Shown in pieces: positions 21,763 to 33,770 of a stretch of 64,000 nt of DNA; the first letter of the stretch is position 1, and each line of letters opens with the position of its first letter. The notes beneath the pieces are model-generated. The model was not told where the DNA came from, ran no database searches, and worked only from the letters and a program-made list of their open reading frames with translations. Both the position numbers and the translations under genes were made by a program. The stretch comes from Olsenella profusa (GTDB taxonomy: Bacteria; Actinomycetota; Coriobacteriia; Coriobacteriales; Atopobiaceae): NCBI RefSeq assembly GCF_016900315.1, contig NZ_JACSNQ010000001.1, forward strand, positions 62,001 through 126,000, given 5' to 3'.

Positions 21763-23641
21763 GGTCAAGGTCTTCCTCAGGAGAAACGCGTTTCACCGCA
21801 CGGGGCTGCGCCTGCTGGCGCTCGTGCGGAAGGTGGACCCGCTGCTCGCGCCGCTCGTGTTTCTCGACGCGGCACTCAAGGTGGCGGCCCTCTACGCGGG
21901 GCTCGCGCTCACGTCCGGGCTCGTGGACTCCCTCGTGGCGGCCGACCTGCGGAGGAGCGCCGTCATGGCCGCGGGCGTGGTGCTGGTGGCCTTTGCGCAG
22001 GGCTGCGCCCACGCCGCGCTTGACCGGCGCGTCCGCGTGGGAGTGGAGCGCTGCTACCTCGCCTCCTACGTGATGGTGCGCGACTACGCGCTTTCGCTCG
22101 ACTTCCAGACCATGGAGGACCCGGAGCTCGCCGAGAGGATCGCCTACATCGAGCGCACGGCGAGCATGCACGGCCATCTCGGGTCGATTCCGATCTTCTA
22201 CCGCGACATGGTCTCGGCGCTGCTCAACATAGTCACGTGCGTGGCGCTCGTGGCAGGGCTCTGCCTTGCCCCGCCCGAGGCGACGGGCGCTCTCGGGGTG
22301 CTCGCGAGTCCTGGCGGCTCCGCGGTTCTTCTCGCCGTCGCGCTCGTGTGGGCCGTCCGCACGAACGGTCTTGTGGGCCGCGCTCGCGACCGGCTTGCCA
22401 GCTATGTCGCAACGGAGCACACCTCGGTGGAAAACCGGCTCAGCTACCTGCTCGGCCTCTCCTTGGAGGACGTGCGCGCGGCCAAGGTCACCCGCATCTA
22501 CGACATGGGCAGCATGCTCATGCGCAACATCGAGGCCAACCAGCGCGCCTCGGCGGACTTCTTCGACGACTGGATTGCGCGGGAGGGGGCCATCGACACG
22601 GCCACGAGCGGCGTGAACGCGCTCTTTGTGGTGGCCTCCTACGTGCTCGTGGCGGCAAAGGTCCTTGCCGGCGCCGTGACGGTGGGGTCCTTCACCACCT
22701 ACGCGGGAGCGCTTGCGCAGTTCGGCGGCGCCTACGCGGCGCTCGTGACGGCCAACGGGCAGCTCCGCGAGGCCTGTGCCTACCTTGCCGACCTGCTCGA
22801 GTTCCTGGACATGGACGACCCGCGCCCGCATGGCTCGATCCCGGTTGAGAAGCGCGACGACGGGCAGTTTGAGATCGCCTTCGAGCACGTGAGCTTCCGC
22901 TACCCCGGGACCGACCAGTGGGCGCTGCGCGACGTGAGCTTTAGGCTGGACACGCTGGGCAAGCTCGCCGTGGTGGGGCCCAACGGCGCGGGCAAGACAA
23001 CCTTCATCAAGCTGCTCTGCCGTCTCTATGATCCCACGGAGGGGCGGATCACCCTGAACGGCGTGGACATTCGCAAGTACGACGAGGAGGAGTACCGGGA
23101 CCTCTTCGGCGTGGTGTTCCAGGACTTCAAGCTCTTCGCCTTCCCGGTGTGGGAGAACCTGGCCGCGGGCTACGCGCGCGACGACGCCCGCATGTGGGAG
23201 GCGCTACGCCAGGCCGGGGCGGACGGCCTCGTGCGGTCGTGGCCGGACGGCCTTGAGACGCGCCTCTACAAGGACCTCGGCGACGGCGTCATGGTCTCGG
23301 GCGGCGAGGCGCAGAAGCTGGCGCTTGCCCGCGCGCTCTACAAGGACGCGCCGGTGGTCATCCTGGACGAGCCCACCGCGGCGCTCGACCCCATCTCCGA
23401 GGCGGAGGTCTACGCCGGCTTCGACCGCATGGTCACGGGCCGCACCGCGGTCTACATCTCCCACCGCATGAGCAGCTGCCGCTTCTGCGACAAGATCGCG
23501 GTCTTCGACGCCGGGCGCGTGGTGGAGGTGGGCACCCATGAGGAGCTGCTCGCCGTCGGCAGACTCTACAAGCGGATGTGGGAGGCGCAGGCGAGCTACT
23601 ACGTGGGTACCGAGAGGGGCGGTGGCGCCGAGAGGGACTGA
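21752..23641 (+). CDS. ABC exporter subunit B of a probable heterodimer
   Basis: A 629-aa half-transporter with membrane segments in residues 20-330 and an ATPase (about 365-615): Walker A VGPNGAGKTT, Q-loop VVFQDFKLFAF, signature MVSGGEAQKLA, Walker B VVILDEPT, switch YISHR. The start MADRVKV overlaps the previous gene by 11 bp. The signature and Q-loop regions are close to those of subunit A. The coding sequence contains an exact GGTTCTTCTCGCC (22324-22336). Confidence 0.87.
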
Positions 23642-23663
23642 CGACCCCAGGTTCTTCTCGCCC

Positions 23664-23732
23664 GTGATGCAGTGGCGGGGCGGTGCCGGGCCTCCTCCCA
23701 ATACGCCCGGCACCCTCCCGCCGCCGCATCAC
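23664..23732. terminator. 28-bp-arm imperfect hairpin after the exporter operon
   Basis: GTGATGCAGTGGCGGG... (23664-23691) pairs with ...CCCGCCGCCGCATCAC (23705-23732) with about four mismatches and a 13-nt loop. A GGTTCTTCTCGCC (23650-23662) touches the outer edge. It separates the exporter genes from tRNA-Leu. Confidence 0.7.
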
Positions 23733-23798
23733 GTGAAATATCTGCCGAGACGTGGGTACACTGTAGAAGTTTGCTATGATTCAAAGGCTGTGCATCAT

Positions 23799-23885
23799 GC
23801 GGGCGTGGTGGAACTGGTAGACACGCTGGATTTAGGTTCCAGTGGGGGAGACCCCGTGAAGGTTCGAGTCCTTTCGCCCGCACCA
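23799..23885 (+). tRNA. tRNA-Leu (anticodon TAG)
   Basis: The acceptor GCGGGCG pairs with CGCCCGC. There is a long class II variable arm (GTGGGGGAGACCCCGTG), the anticodon loop TTTAGGT holds TAG, and CCA is encoded. An extended -10 (TG-C-TATGAT, 23775-23780) lies just upstream. tig follows 58 bp later and may share the transcript. Confidence 0.96.
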
Positions 23886-23943
23886 CGCAGGCACGCACGT
23901 GGCGGGGTCGGCCCGCCAGGCACGAGAAGACACTGGAGGAACG

Positions 23944-25305
23944 TTGAAGATCACCGTCACCGCCGAGACGCCCGTCGACGAGAAGCTGGCCGCCACGGTC
24001 ACCATCCCCGCCGCGGACGTGGACAAGGCCATCGCCAAGACCTACAAGGACATCGCCAAGAAGTACAACTTCCAGGGCTTCCGTCGCGGCCACGCCCCGC
24101 GCCCGGTGATCGACGGCATCATCGGCCGTGAGGCGGTTCTCGCCCAGGCCACCAACGACCTGCTCAACGCCGCCGAGCCCATGATGCTCGAGGAGCTCGA
24201 CGTCACCCCCGTGGGCCGCGTGAGCTTCGGCCCGGAGGGCGCCGACCCTGAGCTCGCCGCCCAGGGCGCCGACTACGTGGTCACCGCCACCATCGGTGTC
24301 CGCCCGACCGCCGAGCTGGAGAGCTACGACGCGCCGGAGATCAACCTCCCGCCGATGGAGGCCACCGAGGCCGAGATCGACTGGCAGATCAACCAGCTGC
24401 TCACCTACCAGGTCACCTACGAGGACGTCGAGGAGGACCGCGAGGTCGTCGAGGGCGACATCGTCTCCGTTGACATCGAGAACGTCGAGGGCGCCGGCCA
24501 CCTCGCCGGCAAGAACCGCATGCTCGCGCTGAACGGTCAGCAGGTCGCCCCCGAGCTTCAGGCCGGCATCATCGGCATGAAGAAGGGCGAGACCAAGGAG
24601 ATCTCCTGGACCCACAGCCACGAGCACGAGGGCGAGACCCACTCCCACACCTTCACCGTCAAGGTGACCCTGAACGCCATCAAGAAGGCCGTCACCCCCG
24701 AGCTCGACGACGAGATCGCCAAGAAGTACGGCTACGACGACGTGGCCGCCTTCCGCGAGGCCGTCAAGGAGGAGATTGAGGGCGACAAGAAGACCACGAT
24801 CCCGAGCCTCAAGGAGGACCGCGTGGTCGAGGCCATCGGCAAGCAGCTCAAGCTCGAGACCGTGCCCGAGGCCTACCAGAACGAGATCTTCAACGAGCTC
24901 GCCTCCGAGTTCCTGAGCCAGCTCCAGCGCCAGAACATCAGCCTTGACATGTTCCTGCGCGCCCGCGGCCTGAAGTCCGACGACTTCATCGCCGACCTCC
25001 ACGTCCAGGCCGAGGAGCGCGCCCGCCAGTCGCTCGCGCTTGACGCCGTGGCTGCCAAGCTCGGCCTCGAGGCCACCGAGGACGACATCCGCGCCGAGTT
25101 CGAGCGCGCCGGCGTCGAGGACGTCGACGCCGGCATCAAGGAGTGGCGCGACCAGGGCCGCCTGCCCGCCATCCGCGACTCCATCCGCCGCACCAAGGCT
25201 CTCGACTGGCTGGTCGAGAACGCCAAGGTCAACACCGTGGACGAGGTCGCCGAGCGCGCCAAGGCCGAGGCTGAGGCTGCTGACGGCGAGAAGGACGCCG
25301 AGTAG
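23944..25305 (+). CDS. tig: Trigger factor, ribosome-bound chaperone and prolyl isomerase
   Basis: Binds nascent chains at the ribosome exit and catalyses prolyl isomerisation. The 453-aa protein has the ribosome-docking motif GFRRGHAP (about 37-44), an FKBP-like domain (about 150-245, with a His/Glu-rich insert HSHEHEGETHSH) and the C-terminal chaperone arms. I chose TTG 23944 because GGAGG lies just before it and LKITVTAETPVDEKL matches the family N-terminus; a longer frame from GTG 23899 has no ribosome site. It leads the conserved order tig-clpP-clpX. Confidence 0.94.
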   Translation: MKITVTAETPVDEKLAATVTIPAADVDKAIAKTYKDIAKKYNFQGFRRGHAPRPVIDGIIGREAVLAQATNDLLNAAEPMMLEELDVTPVGRVSFGPEGADPELAAQGADYVVTATIGVRPTAELESYDAPEINLPPMEATEAEIDWQINQLLTYQVTYEDVEEDREVVEGDIVSVDIENVEGAGHLAGKNRMLALNGQQVAPELQAGIIGMKKGETKEISWTHSHEHEGETHSHTFTVKVTLNAIKKAVTPELDDEIAKKYGYDDVAAFREAVKEEIEGDKKTTIPSLKEDRVVEAIGKQLKLETVPEAYQNEIFNELASEFLSQLQRQNISLDMFLRARGLKSDDFIADLHVQAEERARQSLALDAVAAKLGLEATEDDIRAEFERAGVEDVDAGIKEWRDQGRLPAIRDSIRRTKALDWLVENAKVNTVDEVAERAKAEAEAADGEKDAE

Positions 25306-25336
25306 CCCCCGCCGCGCCCGTTTCAACGTAGCGTGG

Positions 25337-25370
25337 GCCCCGGGCGAGTGTCACCTCGTCCGGGGCTTTC
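25337..25370 (+). terminator. Terminator-like hairpin between tig and clpP
   Basis: GCCCCGGGCGAG (25337-25348) pairs with CTCGTCCGGGGC (25355-25366), then TTTCT. It probably lowers, rather than stops, read-through into clpPX. Confidence 0.7.
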
Positions 25371-25410
25371 TGCAAGAGGGCCCCTGGGCCCGAGAGCGAA
25401 CGGAGAGCAC

Positions 25411-26028
25411 ATGCACAACCCCACCAACATCCCGTTGATTCCCTACGTCGTGGAGCAGACGCCGCGCGGCGAGCGCAGCTACGACATCTACTCCCGCCTG
25501 CTCAACGACCGCATCGTGTTTCTGGGCGAGGAGGTGACGCGCGACTCCGCCAACCTGGTGATCGCGCAGCTCCTGCACCTTGAGAGCCAGGACCCGGACA
25601 AGGACATCGCCCTCTACATCGACTCCCCGGGTGGCGACGTCTACGCCGGCCTTGGCATCATCGACACGATGAACTTCATCAAGCCCGACGTCTCCACCAT
25701 CTGCGTGGGCATGGCCGCCTCCATGGGCGCCGCCATCCTCGCCTGCGGCGCCAAGGGCAAGCGCCTCGCGCTGCCCAACTCGATGGTGCTCATCCACCAG
25801 CCGAGCTCGGGCGTCCAAGGCCAGCAGACCGACATCCAGATCGTGGCGGACGAGACCCGCTGGATCCGCCAGCGCCTCAACGAGATCCTCTCCGAGGCCA
25901 CCGGCCAGCCCATCGAGAAGATCAACGCGGACACCGAGCGCGACAACTACATGCGCGCCTCGGAGGCCTGCGCCTACGGTCTTGTGGACAAGGTCATCAC
26001 CACCCGTGCCGACCAGACCCAGGAGTAA
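25411..26028 (+). CDS. clpP: ATP-dependent Clp protease proteolytic subunit
   Basis: Serine protease that forms the 14-mer chamber of ClpXP/ClpCP. The 205-aa protein has the catalytic triad Ser104 (GMAASMGA), His129 (VLIHQPSSG) and Asp178 (TERDNYM). The N-terminus [17 protein letters not shown] is short, as in mature ClpP. ATG 25411 follows GGAGAG. The clpX start is 6 bp after the stop, so the protease and its unfoldase are made together. Confidence 0.97.
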   Translation: MHNPTNIPLIPYVVEQTPRGERSYDIYSRLLNDRIVFLGEEVTRDSANLVIAQLLHLESQDPDKDIALYIDSPGGDVYAGLGIIDTMNFIKPDVSTICVGMAASMGAAILACGAKGKRLALPNSMVLIHQPSSGVQGQQTDIQIVADETRWIRQRLNEILSEATGQPIEKINADTERDNYMRASEACAYGLVDKVITTRADQTQE

Positions 26029-26034
26029 ACCCAG

Positions 26035-27351
26035 ATGCCCAACAACGACCAGCTTGGAGGCCCCGGCGCGCCCGGCGAGATGTACTGCTCGTTCTGCGGC
26101 AAGACCCGCAGCCAGGTGAGCAAGCTCATCGCCGGCCCCGGCGGCGTCTACATCTGCGACGAGTGCGTGCACGCCTGCTCGGAGATGATCGACGAGGTCG
26201 ACCACGCCGCCGAGGCGGAGGCCGCGGGTGAGCCCGAGAGCGAGCTGCCCATCAAGAACCTCCCGACCCCGCACGAGATCTACGACGAGCTCTCCCAGTA
26301 CGTCATGGGGCAGGAGCAGGCCAAGCGCGCCATGAGCGTGGCCGTCTACAACCACTACCGCCGCATCCTCTCCGGAAACGACGAGGTCCCGGAGGGCGAG
26401 GAGGACGTGGAGATCGCCAAGAGCAACATCCTGCTGCTGGGCCCCACCGGCACGGGCAAGACGCTCCTGGCCCAGACGCTCGCGCGCTTCCTCGAGGTGC
26501 CGTTTGCCATCGCCGATGCCACCACCCTCACCGAGGCCGGCTACGTGGGCGAGGACGTGGAGAACATCCTGCTCAAGCTCATCACCGCCGCCGACGGCGA
26601 CGTGGAGCGCGCGCAGGTGGGCATCGTCTACGTGGACGAGATCGACAAGATCGCCCGCAAGGCCGAGAACCTCTCCATCACGCGCGACGTCTCCGGCGAG
26701 GGCGTGCAGCAGGCCCTCCTCAAGATCCTGGAGGGCACCGTGGCGAGCGTGCCCCCGCAGGGCGGCCGCAAGCACCCCCAGCAGGAGCTCATCCACATCG
26801 ACACCACCAACATCCTGTTCATCTGCGGCGGCGCCTTCGTCGGGCTGGACAAGATCGTGGCCGACCGCATCGGCAAGAAGGGGATCGGCTTTGCCGCCGA
26901 GGTGGGCCAGAACGTCGAGAAGGACGAGGACTACCTCATGGAGCAGGTCATGCCGCAAGACCTCCACAAGTTCGGCATGATCCCCGAGTTCCTCGGCCGC
27001 ATCCCGGTGATCACCTCCACCCGCGAGCTCACCGAGGACGACCTCGTGAACATCCTCACGCAGCCGCGAAACGCTCTCGTCAAGCAGTACCGCCGCATGT
27101 TCGAGCTCGAGGGCGTGGACCTGGAGTTCGAGGACGACGCGCTGGTGGAGATTGCGCGCCAGGCGCTCGACCGCGGCACCGGCGCCCGCGGTCTGCGGGC
27201 CATCTGCGAGGCCACGCTGCAGGATACGATGTTCGACCTGCCGAGCGACCTCGACATCACCAAGGTGGTCGTCACCAAGGAGAGCGTGGGTGGCAAGGTG
27301 TCGCCGCACCTCGTGACCACCGCGCACGGCAAGCACCGCCTGGCGGGGTAG
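26035..27351 (+). CDS. clpX: ClpX unfoldase, ATPase subunit of ClpXP
   Basis: AAA+ unfoldase that feeds tagged proteins to ClpP. The 438-aa protein has an N-terminal zinc domain (Cys18, Cys21, Cys41, Cys44), Walker A GPTGTGKT, Walker [10 protein letters not shown], a GYVGEDVE pore loop, the IGF-type ClpP-docking loop [11 protein letters not shown], and sensor 2 GARGLR. It is the last gene of tig-clpP-clpX; a 594-bp non-coding region with array B follows. Confidence 0.97.
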   Translation: MPNNDQLGGPGAPGEMYCSFCGKTRSQVSKLIAGPGGVYICDECVHACSEMIDEVDHAAEAEAAGEPESELPIKNLPTPHEIYDELSQYVMGQEQAKRAMSVAVYNHYRRILSGNDEVPEGEEDVEIAKSNILLLGPTGTGKTLLAQTLARFLEVPFAIADATTLTEAGYVGEDVENILLKLITAADGDVERAQVGIVYVDEIDKIARKAENLSITRDVSGEGVQQALLKILEGTVASVPPQGGRKHPQQELIHIDTTNILFICGGAFVGLDKIVADRIGKKGIGFAAEVGQNVEKDEDYLMEQVMPQDLHKFGMIPEFLGRIPVITSTRELTEDDLVNILTQPRNALVKQYRRMFELEGVDLEFEDDALVEIARQALDRGTGARGLRAICEATLQDTMFDLPSDLDITKVVVTKESVGGKVSPHLVTTAHGKHRLAG

Positions 27352-27534
27352 CCGCACCTGGGGCGCGTCCGCGCCGCAAGGCCGGGTGGCGCCGCCTGCG
27401 GCAAGCACCCCGAGGTTCTTCTCGCCAGATGCGCTTGGTACGTGACGGACGGGGTGGCCCTGCACGCGAGCCTTTGGGCTGCGTGCGGGGCCACTTATTT
27501 GTGTCGCAGCTGTGGGTGCTTTGGGATTTTGGAT

Positions 27535-27915
27535 TGTTGCAGCGTTTGGTCGTGCGGCTGCTTACGGATTGAGGGCTGATGCACTGCTTGGGCGCGGGGC
27601 TGCTTTGAAAATCGGGACCGTTGCGCTGTGTGCCCGTCGTTTGCTTACAAATGGGCGCACGTTGCGTCCCTAAAGCCGCAACGTGTGCAGTTTTCAAAGC
27701 AGCTATGCATCTCGAGCCGCAACGACCCAGCTTCTCTAAGCAACCACACTGCATGGTGGTGCAACAGTCACGTTTTTCTAAGCGGTCGTGCGTCGCTGGG
27801 GGTGCAACAGTTGCGCTTTTCAAAGCAGCCACGTGCCTCGTGCTTGCAACGACCGCGTTTTTCAAAGCGCCGCGCTTGCCGGAGCCGCAACGGCCCGCAT
27901 TCTGTAAGCAGCCAG
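27535..27915. repeat. Bidirectional array of a 42-bp-period repeat (array B)
   Basis: On the right half, YGCAAC then about 6 nt then TTTTCAAAGCAGC recurs with GCAAC at 27678, 27719, 27761, 27804, 27846 and 27887 (steps 41-43 bp). On the left half the same unit recurs inverted, GTTGC at 27661, 27620 and 27536, with a degenerate GATGC at 27578. The centre is ACGTTGCG-TCCCTAAAGC-CGCAACGT (27659-27684). The array fills the space between convergent clpX and the glycosyltransferase. 27352-27534 holds one GGTTCTTCTCGCC (27414-27426) and no gene. Confidence 0.85.
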
Positions 27916-27945
27916 CTCTGCACGCGCCCGCGCGCGTCGCCACCC

Positions 27946-29070
27946 CTACAGGTTTGCTCCCCCAAGCCCCATGTACGTGGAGATCACGGCCTTGCGGCGT
28001 TTGGTGCCGGGCGGGCAGACCTTGTCGAAGGCCGGCATGACGCCCTTGTAGAGCACGATGACCTGCAGGCGCTTGGCGAGCCCCTTCGCGGTGGCGCGCG
28101 AGTCCTCCAGCTGGCCGCGAATCTCGTCCAGGTAGGGCGAGCACATCGCGTAGCGCCAGAAGTCCTCGGCACGGTCGGCGTCCATGTAGAGCCAGGGCCG
28201 GTTGTCCGGGCCCGCAAAGTGGATGATCGCCGGGTCCGCGGCTGCCTCGGCGTACTCGGCGCGCACGTCGGCCGGCGCGTTGGCCACGATGTGGGTGCGA
28301 CGCAGGTGCTGCCAGTCCATGAGGTAGTTCCAGCGCATGTGGACGCGCACGTAGTTGCCGTTGACGACCTTGTTGAGCACGTCCTGGTCCAGCCAGCGCC
28401 ACATGCGCTCGGTGGAGAGCCTGAGGAACTCCTCCGGCGTCACGGAGCGCCTGAGCTCGGCGAGGTTCATGAGCAGCACGCCCGCCTGGAAGTAGTCGTG
28501 CGGGTCCCTCATCCCGAGCTCGTTTTTCAGGTACGGCCCCACGGTGGCGTCGTAGCCGTCGATCTGGCCGATGGTGTCGGCGTCGCGCGTGGCCGCGAGG
28601 GGGTAGCCCGTCACGTCCACGTCGAAGAGCTTGGCGATGTCGTCCTCCACGATGAGGTCGGAGTCCAAGTAGACGGCCTTGTCCACGTTGGGGAGCAGCT
28701 GCGGGGCGAGCAGGCGGTAGTAGGTCTCCGGACGAAAGTGCCCGTGGTGGGGGAGCTTGATGTCGCCCAGCGCCGCGTCCACGTCAAGAAAGCCGATGCC
28801 CACGTTGTCGGACTTGGTCTGGCGCGTGAGCGTGATCATGGACGCCGGGGAGATGTTGCGCGTGAGCACCACGATGTCGTAGCGGCGCTCTGCGCTCGCG
28901 TTCTCGATGATCGACTGGATGGCGACCGAGAGGTACGGCACGAAGTTCTCGCTGCAGGCAAAGACGATGACCACGTCGCTCAGCGGCAGGTCGAGGTCAC
29001 CCGACGTGCTCGCGAGCATCGTGGAGGAGAGCGGGTTGCGCACGTGCATGGTCTTGCGCAGGGGCTTCAT
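27946..29070 (-). CDS. GT8-family glycosyltransferase
   Basis: A 374-aa transferase of the LgtC/GspA type (glycosyltransferase family 8), which uses nucleotide-sugar donors on lipopolysaccharide, teichoic acid or protein acceptors. Seen: VVIVFACSENFVPYLSVAIQSI (nucleotide-binding start), the metal-binding DxD in YLDSDLIVEDD, FQAGVLLMNL, the DQDVLN segment and IHFAGPDNRPW with the second metal His. GAGGT precedes ATG 29070. It stands alone between clpX and tatD. The acceptor cannot be told. Confidence 0.85.
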   Translation of the reverse strand: MKPLRKTMHVRNPLSSTMLASTSGDLDLPLSDVVIVFACSENFVPYLSVAIQSIIENASAERRYDIVVLTRNISPASMITLTRQTKSDNVGIGFLDVDAALGDIKLPHHGHFRPETYYRLLAPQLLPNVDKAVYLDSDLIVEDDIAKLFDVDVTGYPLAATRDADTIGQIDGYDATVGPYLKNELGMRDPHDYFQAGVLLMNLAELRRSVTPEEFLRLSTERMWRWLDQDVLNKVVNGNYVRVHMRWNYLMDWQHLRRTHIVANAPADVRAEYAEAAADPAIIHFAGPDNRPWLYMDADRAEDFWRYAMCSPYLDEIRGQLEDSRATAKGLAKRLQVIVLYKGVMPAFDKVCPPGTKRRKAVISTYMGLGGANL

Positions 29071-29162
29071 GGTACCTCGGTTCTCGCGCGTTCAGAGACT
29101 CGTCAACTCTACCATTGACGCCGCGCGCCCTCAAATCCCGCACGTCGCGCGAGCCCGCGCCG

Positions 29163-29912
29163 TCAGGAGAGCAGCTCCTCCGCGTTCCGGGCAAGAAGCG
29201 TCTCGACCTCGCCTGCGTCCTCGCCCCGGGCAGCGGCGATCCCGTCCACGGCGCGTCCCAGGCTGGCGAGAAGGACCTCGACCCCGCCCGTCTCCCCGGG
29301 CGCCGCGGGCAGGTCGGTCTCCAGGAGCAGGCGTCCCGCGGGGACCTGCCGCGCGTACTCCCGGCCGCGCCGGGTGGCGAGCGCGCGCTCGCCGAAGGAG
29401 AACCAGCACCCCAGAGCGCGGGCCCGCGCGAGCTCCTCGGAGCTGCCGGAGAACCAGTGGAGCACGCAGCGGCAGCGCTCGGCGGCGCCCGTGCGCTCCA
29501 GGACGTCGAGGGCGTCCGTCGCGGCACGGACGGCGTGGACGGAGATGACCACGGGCGCGGACGGGTCGCTCGTCTCCGCGCACGCCGCACAGACGCGCTC
29601 GAAGGCGGCGAGCTGGGCGCCGTAGGTCGCGGCGTGGCGCGGGGAGGCGTCAAGCCCCACCTCGCCGACCCAGCGCGTCTGTGGGAGCGCTGCGACCAGC
29701 TCGTCCGCTTCGGAGGCGTCGCGCACCCACCAGGGGTGGAGGCCCGCCGCAAGCGCCACGTTCTTCTCGCCGGAAAGCGGGGCGCGGAGGGCGCGGTATT
29801 CGTCGGGGGTCACCGTGACGGCGAGCAGCCCCAGGCCCCTCTTGCCGGCCTCGCGGGCGACGGCGGCCGGCTCGTCAAACCACCCCAGGTGCACGTGCGC
29901 GTCAAACAGCAT
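29163..29912 (-). CDS. TatD-family metal-dependent hydrolase
   Basis: A 249-aa amidohydrolase-fold protein, somewhat divergent from TatD DNases. Seen: the N-terminal metal motif DAHVHLGW, ALAAGLHPWW, WVGEVGLDAS (metal Glu), VVISVHAVR, LHWFSGSSEE and LLLETDLP (metal Asp). TatD proteins are 3'-exonucleases with broad hydrolase relatives, so the substrate is open. The coding sequence contains an exact GTTCTTCTCGCC (29760-29771). It is divergent from valS. Confidence 0.78.
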   Translation of the reverse strand: MLFDAHVHLGWFDEPAAVAREAGKRGLGLLAVTVTPDEYRALRAPLSGEKNVALAAGLHPWWVRDASEADELVAALPQTRWVGEVGLDASPRHAATYGAQLAAFERVCAACAETSDPSAPVVISVHAVRAATDALDVLERTGAAERCRCVLHWFSGSSEELARARALGCWFSFGERALATRRGREYARQVPAGRLLLETDLPAAPGETGGVEVLLASLGRAVDGIAAARGEDAGEVETLLARNAEELLS

Positions 29913-29997
29913 GGAGCCTCCTCTCTTCCTGCGATGATACCGCCTGCGTGCTATCCTGTTAGGCTGCTAGACAAACGCCCCCACGAGAGGACAGACC

Positions 29998-32691
<2,694 letters not shown>

Positions 32692-32840
32692 GTCCGCGCG
32701 CGTGGGGGAGGCCCGCCCGCCTCTCGCCGGCTCACTGCGCTTCGCGCAGAAGTCGCTGGCCGAGAAGCAGGCGGGCCTTCGCGCGTTGGGCCTCGCTGCG
32801 TTGGGTTGGGTGTTCGTGGCGTGGTGACGGGGGCTGACGG

Positions 32841-33018
32841 GTGCACTTTGCGTGCGACTGTCGGGCAGCCGGGTGCACTTGAGGTGCGGCTGTCGGGCGG
32901 CCGGGTGCACTTGATGCGATAATTCGCCGGGGTTCTTCTCGCCACCTGCGGTTTTGTCGTAGGTGCACCCGTTAAGTGCACCCGCGGGGGAGAAGTGCAC
33001 TACCAATGGGGGGTGCAC
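32841..33018. repeat. GTGCAC array around a GTTCTTCTCGCC core (array C)
   Basis: GGGTGCACTT recurs at 32-bp steps (GTGCAC at 32841, 32873, 32905). Then comes GGTTCTTCTCGCC-ACCTGCGGTTTTG (32931-32956), then inverted words AAGTGCACCC/GGTGCACCC (GTGCAC at 32963, 32976, 32995, 33013). About 70 bp around the core is repeated with one mismatch as array D, on the other side of the next two genes. The gap 32692-32840 before it holds a hairpin GGCCCGCC/GGCGGGCC (32710-32777) after valS. Confidence 0.85.
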
Positions 33019-33072
33019 CCATTGCAAGAGGTGCCCTTGCTGGATTGTGATGCGGAGCGACCTGCGAATGGG

Positions 33073-33078
33073 TATAAT
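33073..33078 (+). promoter_or_regulatory. Consensus -10 box of the ABC ATPase/permease pair
   Basis: A perfect TATAAT lies 40 bp before the ATPase start. No good -35 is visible at 17 bp, so an activator or the adjacent array may contribute. Confidence 0.6.
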
Positions 33079-33118
33079 GCCGCAATCTCGTCGGATCCCG
33101 TCGAGGGAAGGGGACGAC

Positions 33119-33769
33119 ATGGACGCAGCCCTTGAGGCTCGTGGTCTCTGCTTTGGCTACGGCGACGTTCCGGTGTGGGAGGACGTGTCCTTCTCGCTGG
33201 AGCCGGGACAGGTCGCGTTTCTCACGGGGCCCAACGGTGCGGGAAAGTCGACGCTCTTTCGCTGCCTTGCGGGTTGGCTTGTGCCGACTGCGGGCGAGGT
33301 TCTGCTCGGCGGCTATCAGTACTCGGGACGCACGCGTCTGGCTCCGGGCGAGCTTGTCTTTGTGAGCGACGTTCCCTCCTTCTACGATGACCTGACCGCC
33401 ATCGAGCACATTGAGCTCGTGCTTTCCGTTAACCGGGCGGATGACGCCCGCCCGCGCGCGGAGGAGCTGCTCGAGCGCTTTGGCCTCATGGGTCACGAGC
33501 GTCTGCTACCCTCGGCGTTCTCGCGCGGCATGCGAGAGAAGCTCGCGCTCGTCCTGGCCCTCATGCTGCGTCCCCGGGTGCTTCTGCTTGACGAGCCCCA
33601 CGGCCCGCTTGACCGCGAGGCCTCGCTGACCCTCTCCGAGGAGCTCTCCAAGGTGGCGGGGGAGGGCACGGCCGTCCTGCTGAGCTGTCATCACGACGTG
33701 CCGGGGCTTGCGTCCGACGTCCTCCTTGAGCTTGCGGACGGCGTCCTGTCCGTTCGGACGGGGGCCTAG
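33119..33769 (+). CDS. ABC transporter ATPase (short, CcmA/exporter type)
   Basis: A 216-aa ATPase: Walker A TGPNGAGKST (near 36-45), Walker B VLLLDEP followed by HGPLD, and switch LLSCHHD. The signature is degenerate (AFSRGMREKLA instead of LSGGQ), as in many ABC-2 type ATPases. ATG 33119 follows AAGGGG. The permease gene starts 1 bp after the stop. The pair is flanked by nearly identical arrays C and D. Confidence 0.85.
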   Translation: MDAALEARGLCFGYGDVPVWEDVSFSLEPGQVAFLTGPNGAGKSTLFRCLAGWLVPTAGEVLLGGYQYSGRTRLAPGELVFVSDVPSFYDDLTAIEHIELVLSVNRADDARPRAEELLERFGLMGHERLLPSAFSRGMREKLALVLALMLRPRVLLLDEPHGPLDREASLTLSEELSKVAGEGTAVLLSCHHDVPGLASDVLLELADGVLSVRTGA

Positions 33770-33770
33770 C

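Noticed and set aside
23899-23943. Upstream GTG start for tig
   Set aside because: No ribosome site, and it overlaps the tRNA-Leu 3' flank; the TTG at 23944 follows GGAGG and begins the conserved sequence.
27535-27915. CRISPR array or tRNA cluster downstream of clpX
   Set aside because: Units invert about a centre, spacers are about 13 nt, and no cloverleaf or cas gene exists.
29940-29997. T-box leader for valS
   Set aside because: The leader is under 50 nt and lacks the T-box sequence and specifier stem.
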